Part shown: one piece after another, positions 44,099 to 48,521 of the stretch
Layout: the number at the start of each line of letters is the position of its first letter
How positions within the stretch are numbered: the stretch's first letter is position 1
Assembly: GCF_001544195.1 (NCBI RefSeq)
Contig: NZ_BCPY01000017.1
Coordinates: 1 to 48,521 of the forward strand
Source: Tetragenococcus solitarius NBRC 100494
GTDB taxonomy: Bacteria > Bacillota > Bacilli > Lactobacillales > Enterococcaceae
DNA length: 48,521 nucleotides
Direction: 5' to 3'
Position numbers and translations under genes: made by a program
Notes under the pieces: generated by a model
Told to the model about the DNA's origin: nothing
The model's database searches: none
Seen by the model: the letters and a program-made list of their open reading frames with translations, nothing else

Positions 44099-44199
44099 AC
44101 TCAATTATTATAACTATACGAAGTTTAGTCTACTCTTTTTTAAATAACCTAATCCATTAGTTGAATATATAAAACGAATTCTTATTATCCTTCACGTTG

Positions 44200-45891
44200 T
44201 TACATCCTTTCAGGAGCCTGCAACCCCAATAAATGTAAATCTTCTTTTAACAAGACAGTTACTACGTGTACTAAAGCTAGACGAGCTTCTTGCTGATCAT
44301 CTTCCGCTAAAATTCTAGTATTTCCGTAATATTTGTTAAAAGCTTGAGCTAATCTAATCGCGTGTTTAGCTACAACAGATGGTTCATATTTTTCCGCAGC
44401 TTCTAAGACCATTTCAGGATAACCTTGAATAAATTTGACAATTTCCCAACTATCTGCGTCATCTAACGCATAGTTTTTCTTTTTATCTGGAATAAAACTT
44501 GCTTTTCTTAAGATGCTCATTGCACGAGCATAAGTATATTGTACATAAGGGCCTGTTTCTCCTTCAAAACGCACGACTTCGTCTAAAGTAAAATCAAATG
44601 TATTTAAGCGATCATTTTTTAAATCGTGGAAAATAACGGCTCCTACACCCACTTGTTTAGCTATTTCTTCTTTGTTCTCCAAAGATGGATTTTTTTCAGC
44701 AATTTGGTCTTGTGCTGATTGAATGGCGTCGTTTAAAACTTCTTCTAAAAGAACCACTTTCCCTTTACGAGTGGATAATTTTTTCCCATCTTTTGTGATT
44801 AAGCCAAAGGGAATATGATGCATATCGTCTGACCAATCAAATCCCATTTCTTTCAACACAGCTTTTAATTGTTTAAAATGATAACTTTGTTCATTTCCTA
44901 CCACATACAAAGACTTAGCAAAATCATACGTACGTTTACGATACAAAGCCGCAGCCATATCACGCGTGATATAAAGCGTACCCCCGTCACGTTTTTTAAT
45001 TAAAGCAGGATTAAGATCGTAGGCTGATAAATCAACAATTTCTGCCCCTTGGTCTTCTTTTAATAGATGTTTTTCTTCCAGTAACTCAACAATTTCATCC
45101 ATTTTGTCCTCATAAAAGGCTTCCCCTTTATAAGAGTCAAAGGTAATTCCCAGCATATTATAAATCTTATCAAACTCTTTTAATGATTCTGCACGGAACC
45201 ACTGCCACAAACGCACAGCTTCTTCTTCGCCATTTTCAAGACGTCTAAAAGCAGCTCGTCCTTCTTCTTCCAATGAAGGATCTTCTTCAGCTTTTTCATG
45301 AAATTCAACATATAAACGTAATAATTCTCCAATCGGGTTATTGCGAACTTCTTCTTCTGTTCCCCATTTTTTATAAGCTACAATTAACTTCCCAAATTGC
45401 GTTCCCCAATCTCCTAAATGGTTAATTTTCACAGGTTGATACCCAACCTTTTGTAAAATAAGAGCGATTGAATTTCCTATAACTGTTGAACGTAGATGTC
45501 CCATAGAGATAGGTTTAGCAATGTTTGGGGAAGACATATCAATAGGTACATTGTTGTCGTTGCCAAGATTAAAATCGCCATAATGTTCGCCTTGGTCGAT
45601 CACTGTGGATAATACTTCTTGCGAAACTTGCTTCTTATTCATAAAAAAGTTTAGATAAGGACCTACTACTTCAATTTTTTCAAAAGAAGTATCATCTATT
45701 TTTTCAGCTAGTTCACTAGCAATTTGTTGAGGTGCTTTGCGATAAATTTTAGCTAAAGAAAACGCTGGAAAAGCAACATCGCCGTGTGCTGCTGACTTGG
45801 GATTTTCTAACAGACGTTCCACTTGTTCGAGGGTTAAATCATCTTTTACTACATCAAAAACTGCTTTTGCTACAACTTCTTTATTTTTCAT
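44200..45891 (-). CDS. argS: arginyl-tRNA synthetase
   Basis: Class I synthetase that charges tRNA-Arg. N-terminal Add-1 domain, then the HIGH-equivalent in [20 protein letters not shown] and the KMSKS-equivalent as KLSTRKG in [13 protein letters not shown]. The C-terminal DALR anticodon-binding domain ends the protein. I choose ATG 45891 (MKNKEVV), five bases after GGAGG; a neighbouring ATG at 45894 and a TTG at 45903 are less well spaced. That gives 563 aa, the length I expect for enterococci. Expression is controlled by the T-box leader immediately upstream. Confidence 0.96.
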   Translation of the reverse strand: MKNKEVVAKAVFDVVKDDLTLEQVERLLENPKSAAHGDVAFPAFSLAKIYRKAPQQIASELAEKIDDTSFEKIEVVGPYLNFFMNKKQVSQEVLSTVIDQGEHYGDFNLGNDNNVPIDMSSPNIAKPISMGHLRSTVIGNSIALILQKVGYQPVKINHLGDWGTQFGKLIVAYKKWGTEEEVRNNPIGELLRLYVEFHEKAEEDPSLEEEGRAAFRRLENGEEEAVRLWQWFRAESLKEFDKIYNMLGITFDSYKGEAFYEDKMDEIVELLEEKHLLKEDQGAEIVDLSAYDLNPALIKKRDGGTLYITRDMAAALYRKRTYDFAKSLYVVGNEQSYHFKQLKAVLKEMGFDWSDDMHHIPFGLITKDGKKLSTRKGKVVLLEEVLNDAIQSAQDQIAEKNPSLENKEEIAKQVGVGAVIFHDLKNDRLNTFDFTLDEVVRFEGETGPYVQYTYARAMSILRKASFIPDKKKNYALDDADSWEIVKFIQGYPEMVLEAAEKYEPSVVAKHAIRLAQAFNKYYGNTRILAEDDQQEARLALVHVVTVLLKEDLHLLGLQAPERM

Positions 45892-45923
45892 CATAACCTC
45901 CAAGTTTTATTATTATTTTTCAT

Positions 45924-46164
45924 AAAAAAAGCCTCCAGCATCTTAAACGCTAGAGACGAGATTACCCGCGGTACCACTCTTGTTGTTTGATTTTTCAAAC
46001 CAACTTTATCTGATAACGGCAGATACCGTTTGCTAAGCAAATTTTCACAAGTGCGTTTCTCTTTTCATGCTTTTTCGGCTTCCACCAAACTCCGAATTCG
46101 CTTTTCAAAGCAACCAAAAAGATACTTTCTTGATCTTCAAATTTTTATGAATTATATATGAGAT
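45924..46164 (-). promoter_or_regulatory. T-box riboswitch leader of argS
   Basis: Transcribed leader of about 240 bases. The 14-base T-box AGAGTGGTACCGCG lies at 45980-45967 on the minus strand. It is followed by the competing terminator: stem from GCTAGAG (45949-45955) with CTCCAGC (45933-45939) and a T7 tail (complement of 45924-45930). The element senses uncharged tRNA, here tRNA-Arg judging from the downstream gene. A CGC at 46055-46053 on the minus strand followed by A is a possible specifier codon; I could not fold stem I with certainty. Confidence 0.92.
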
Positions 46165-46170
46165 GCGTTG

Positions 46171-46199
46171 ATTATAACAAAATTTTTACCTATTGGCTA
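46171..46199 (-). promoter_or_regulatory. promoter of the argS T-box leader
   Basis: Minus strand TAGCCA (46199-46194), 17-bp spacer, TATAAT (46176-46171), with TG one base before the -10. Confidence 0.65.
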
Positions 46200-46243
46200 G
46201 TCTATTTCGCTGATATAGATGAATTCATCAGCTCAACATCCAT

Positions 46244-46675
46244 TTATTTTTCCATATCGATATGGGGGATACCATCTTCCAAATATTCTTCTGAAACAAT
46301 ACGTAAACCAAATGATGCATAAAAATTTTGTAAATAAGTCTGAGCTTCAATGTGAAGCGTTTTTCCTGGAAATTCTTGTTCAATCCATTCTATCACTTGT
46401 TTAACTAACTGTCTGCCCCATCCATGTTTACGTGCTTCTTTTTTTACAAGCACTCGCCCAAAATGAACAGCTTGTTCATCTTGATAAATACGAGCATAAG
46501 CAATAATTTCCTTTTTATCATTTTCTAACCAAAAATGAAAAGACTCTAAATCAATATCATCAATTTCTTGATAAGGGCAAGACTGCTCTACCACAAAGAC
46601 TGCAACCCGTTCTTTCATCAAATGATGGTACTCTAAAAGCGTTAATTCTGAAAATTTTTTAATTTTTGTTTGCAT
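46244..46675 (-). CDS. GNAT family N-acetyltransferase (ElaA-like)
   Basis: 143-residue acetyltransferase resembling ElaA. The N-terminal RVAVFVVEQSCPYQEIDDIDL is the ElaA hallmark. The acetyl-CoA loop is seen as RVLVKKEARKHGWGRQLV, a variant of Q/RxxGxG/A. The substrate is unknown. ATG 46675 with AGGAAGGA upstream, 25 bases after the B3/4 gene, so they form an operon. Downstream there is no clear terminator; a hairpin GCTGAT/ATCAGC at 46209-46232 has no T tail. Confidence 0.88.
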   Translation of the reverse strand: MQTKIKKFSELTLLEYHHLMKERVAVFVVEQSCPYQEIDDIDLESFHFWLENDKKEIIAYARIYQDEQAVHFGRVLVKKEARKHGWGRQLVKQVIEWIEQEFPGKTLHIEAQTYLQNFYASFGLRIVSEEYLEDGIPHIDMEK

Positions 46676-46700
46676 AATGCTTTTCCTTCCTGAAATAATA

Positions 46701-47405
46701 CTAAAAACTAATCTCTGGACGTTCCTTGGTAATTAAAACAGCCGACGCTTCTATACCTAAATAGTCTTTCAATCGTTTTTGTAATAGTTGAACAGCCTGA
46801 TTATGATCTGCTTTGCGTTTAGGATTAATATTTTCCATATAGAAAATTAAATTTTTTGTTTCTTCTGTCACTTGTATCCGAGCGCTATCGCGCCATGCCC
46901 AACACCGACTAATCACCGATTTAGCATCTTTGTATACAACTTCTCCAGCCAGTGCTTCTTCCGTGCTATCTTCGCTGATAGGAACGAATTTTTCCCCGCC
47001 TTTTGCAAGTGTTAGTTCTAGATTTCCTTGGAGAAAATCGCGATCTTCTCCTGCAACAGGAAAAGCCCACTCTAACGACACGGAATTATAGATATCGACA
47101 ATGGGATTAATTGCTCCTACTCCTTTTTGCTGCTTCGCTCGTTTTAACAGATTTTCAACTGCACAACGGGCTCCTTTTTTCGTTTTAAATTTTTGATAAG
47201 CTTGGCGCCAATCTTTGATTACCGGATTAGCACTAATGGGATCTTCTTCTACCCATTTCACAGCATGATCATTCGCTTGTTTTAAAAGATCTTTTGGTAT
47301 CTTTCCATAGCTCTGATTACTAACATTATCAGCAAATAAAACAGCAATCTCTGCTTCTGGAAACAATTCCCAAAAAGCTGAAGTAGCGATAAATTTTTGC
47401 TCCAC
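46701..47405 (-). CDS. B3/B4 tRNA-binding domain protein (free-standing PheT-editing-like)
   Basis: 234-residue protein covering a B3/B4 domain, the fold that edits Tyr-tRNA-Phe in the beta subunit of phenylalanyl-tRNA synthetase. Family segments seen: NPVIKDWRQAYQKFKTKKGARCAVENLLKRA, INPIVDIYNSVSLEWAFPVAGEDRD, and CWAWRDSARIQVTEETK. Free-standing members are common in Firmicutes but mostly uncharacterised; a role in trans-editing of mischarged tRNA or in handling amino acids is inferred. Start GTG 47405, with GGGGGAAG upstream. It is divergent from the YbaK-type gene across a 102-bp gap with a 20-bp palindrome. Confidence 0.88.
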   Translation of the reverse strand: MEQKFIATSAFWELFPEAEIAVLFADNVSNQSYGKIPKDLLKQANDHAVKWVEEDPISANPVIKDWRQAYQKFKTKKGARCAVENLLKRAKQQKGVGAINPIVDIYNSVSLEWAFPVAGEDRDFLQGNLELTLAKGGEKFVPISEDSTEEALAGEVVYKDAKSVISRCWAWRDSARIQVTEETKNLIFYMENINPKRKADHNQAVQLLQKRLKDYLGIEASAVLITKERPEISF

Positions 47406-47435
47406 AGCAGCTTCCCCCTTTATTAATTTTAATTA

Positions 47436-47464
47436 ATCGTACAACATAATTGTTGAATATTCAA
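47436..47464 (-). promoter_or_regulatory. promoter of the B3/4-GNAT operon
   Basis: Minus strand TTGAAT (47464-47459), 17-bp spacer, TACGAT (47441-47436). The -35 lies within the palindrome. Confidence 0.6.
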
Positions 47465-47468
47465 CAAT
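47449..47468. promoter_or_regulatory. perfect 20-bp palindromic operator, probable MarR site
   Basis: ATTGTTGAATATTCAACAAT, fully symmetric, centred between divergent genes and covering the -35 boxes of both predicted promoters. Size, symmetry and AT content suit a MarR dimer, and a MarR gene is in the right-hand operon. Binding is inferred. Confidence 0.75.
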
Positions 47469-47481
47469 ATATTTGTAAAAT
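47453..47481 (+). promoter_or_regulatory. promoter of the YbaK-MarR operon
   Basis: TTGAAT (47453-47458), 17-bp spacer, TAAAAT (47476-47481). It is the mirror image of the minus-strand promoter around the same palindrome. Confidence 0.65.
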
Positions 47482-47507
47482 AAGAATAATAAAAGGGGGA
47501 AAAGAAC

Positions 47508-47999
47508 ATGTTCAATCTGGCATTATCATTAAAAGAAGCAGATATTTATTACGAGTTATACCAACATAGAAAAATTTTTTCAAATGAAGACGCCCTTGTT
47601 GTAAAAGCTGAACAAGGTTTTTCAGGGACTGAAACAAAAAGTTTATTTTTAAAAAATAAAAAACAACATTATTTCATTTTCTTAACTTTTATGACCAAAC
47701 AAACCGATTTTAAAAAATTACAACGCCTAACTGGTCAACGTCTCAAAATAGTAGATTCTGTAGAAATGGAACAATTAACTGGACAAAAACCCGGAGCTGT
47801 TTCCCCATTTGGCTATGACCCGTCTGTCGCTATCATTATTGATGAAGAATTACTTGACCAAGAAAAGCTGGTTTTTGCCCCCGGAAGACCCGATCAAACA
47901 ATGGTCATTTTAGGAAAAGATCTCCCGGCTATTATAAATCTATTTAAAAATAAAAGCTATATTTACCCTAAGGAGTCAAACGAATGTCAGAAATTTTAA
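47508..47999 (+). CDS. YbaK/ProX-type aminoacyl-tRNA deacylase
   Basis: 163-residue free-standing editing domain of the INS superfamily (YbaK, ProX, prolyl-tRNA synthetase insertion). These hydrolyse mischarged aminoacyl-tRNA in trans, for example Cys- or Ala-tRNA-Pro. The conserved lysine is in TETKSLFLKNKK (about residues 43-54), and the characteristic loops are GQKPGAVSPFG (about 92-102) and FAPGRPDQT (about 125-133). The GxxxP loop pattern places it nearer the ProX/PrdX type than EbsC, with modest certainty. ATG 47508 after GGGGGAAAAG. It overlaps the MarR gene by 16 bases. Confidence 0.88.
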   Translation: MFNLALSLKEADIYYELYQHRKIFSNEDALVVKAEQGFSGTETKSLFLKNKKQHYFIFLTFMTKQTDFKKLQRLTGQRLKIVDSVEMEQLTGQKPGAVSPFGYDPSVAIIIDEELLDQEKLVFAPGRPDQTMVILGKDLPAIINLFKNKSYIYPKESNECQKF

Positions 48000-48436
48000 G
48001 AGAAATCGGTAATATTGCACGTGCCTTAGATTATATTAGTAATATTGAGTTCAAAGAACTAAATTTAAATAAAGGTCAATATATTTATTTAAACCGAATT
48101 TATGAAACACCGGGCATCATTAACGACGATTTAGCAAAATTGGTAAAAAACGATCGTACTGCCGTTGCAAAAGCAGTTAAACGACTTGAACAAGACGGTC
48201 TTGTATATAAAAGTTCAGCTATTTCAAATAAAAAGATTCGTCATTTATTTGTCACACAAAAGGGGCAAAAATTATACCAATACCTGCAACAAGAAGAAAA
48301 ACGTTCCCAAGAACAAGCTCTCGCCGGTTTGAATACAAAAGAACAAAAAGAATTAGCGTATTTGCTTAAAAAAGTCAGTACTAATGTTGCTCAAGATTGG
48401 GATTTTGTGCGTCAGGGGAACAAAAGAATCTATTAA
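47984..48436 (+). CDS. MarR family transcriptional regulator
   Basis: 150-residue winged-helix repressor. The dimerisation helices flank the core GIINDDLAKLVKNDRTAVAKAVKRLEQDGLVYK (about residues 44-76: recognition helix, then wing with a KKIRHLFVTQKG beta-hairpin). ATG 47984 has AAGGAG eight bases upstream and lies inside the end of the YbaK-type gene, so the two are translationally coupled. It most probably represses both this operon and the divergent B3/4-GNAT operon from the 20-bp palindrome at 47449-47468. The ligand is unknown. Confidence 0.92.
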   Translation: MSEILREIGNIARALDYISNIEFKELNLNKGQYIYLNRIYETPGIINDDLAKLVKNDRTAVAKAVKRLEQDGLVYKSSAISNKKIRHLFVTQKGQKLYQYLQQEEKRSQEQALAGLNTKEQKELAYLLKKVSTNVAQDWDFVRQGNKRIY

Positions 48437-48521
48437 TTTCATTGTAATTTTACATGGTAATACCTAGGTAAAGTTTATTTTAGGCTCTGTGATAATGATA
48501 AAAGTCCCCTGGGCAAATATT
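48437..48521. other. window end, short hairpin after the MarR gene
   Basis: A perfect 10-bp palindrome TACCTAGGTA (48461-48470) lies within a weak TTTAC/GTAAA hairpin followed by a T-rich stretch. It may be a weak terminator. Nothing else is visible before the window ends. Confidence 0.3.

Noticed and set aside
46209-46232. Hairpin GCTGAT/ATCAGC (with internal GATGAATTCATC) as a terminator of the B3/4-GNAT operon.
   Set aside because: No T run follows on the minus strand; it could be a structure at the transcript end but does not meet the usual terminator pattern.
46252-46265. Perfect 14-bp palindrome CCATATCGATATGG.
   Set aside because: It lies inside the conserved C-terminal coding sequence of the ElaA-like gene and is best explained by codon chance.

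Overview
The window is a low-GC Gram-positive chromosome segment from a lactic acid bacterium, most likely in the Enterococcaceae and close to Tetragenococcus or Enterococcus. I base this on protein-level resemblance, the Firmicutes housekeeping order, an arginine T-box leader, a 466-residue-class L,D-transpeptidase and the menA/ndh/cydABCD set. No rRNA, tRNA, phage, CRISPR or transposase gene was found. At least nine genes appear to start with GTG or TTG.

Region 1 (1-14.5 kb) is a conserved housekeeping block on the minus strand. In transcription order it reads pth, mfd, a yabM-type flippase, rqcP, divIC, a yabR-type S1 protein, tilS, hpt, ftsH, hslO, lysS. The order matches the Bacillus spoVC-mfd-yabM-yabO-divIC-yabR-tilS-hprT-ftsH-hslO-lysS region without the sporulation genes. 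Internal promoters and terminators split it into several units.

Region 2 (14.7-25.4 kb) is mixed: ldh, an L,D-transpeptidase, yebC, a VanZ-like gene, an M3 oligopeptidase, an aldehyde dehydrogenase, and a multidrug-efflux divergon (MFS + DUF4811 against a MerR regulator). Four tandem 41-bp hairpin repeats lie between the oligopeptidase and the dehydrogenase.

Region 3 (25.4-41.6 kb) is respiratory and envelope-related. It holds ndh (NDH-2), menA, a polyprenyl diphosphate synthase and a cydABDC operon, which together make an NADH - demethylmenaquinone - cytochrome bd chain. Interspersed are a transglutaminase-like gene with an OppA-type lipoprotein, a NusG-domain-II membrane protein, the zinc lipoprotein adcA with a 37-codon gene ahead of it, and a TSUP transporter. 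Two members of an inverted-repeat intergenic element occur here; one carries an internal 33-bp tandem array.

Region 4 (42-48.5 kb) holds an Mga-type regulator, a GlcU-type sugar transporter, argS with its T-box leader, and a compact divergon. That divergon has a free-standing B3/4 tRNA-editing-type protein plus an ElaA-like acetyltransferase on one side and a YbaK-type aminoacyl-tRNA deacylase plus a MarR regulator on the other. A perfect 20-bp palindrome sits on both predicted -35 boxes. I consider this divergon the best candidate for a poorly described system: a regulated aminoacyl-tRNA / amino-acid quality-control module.
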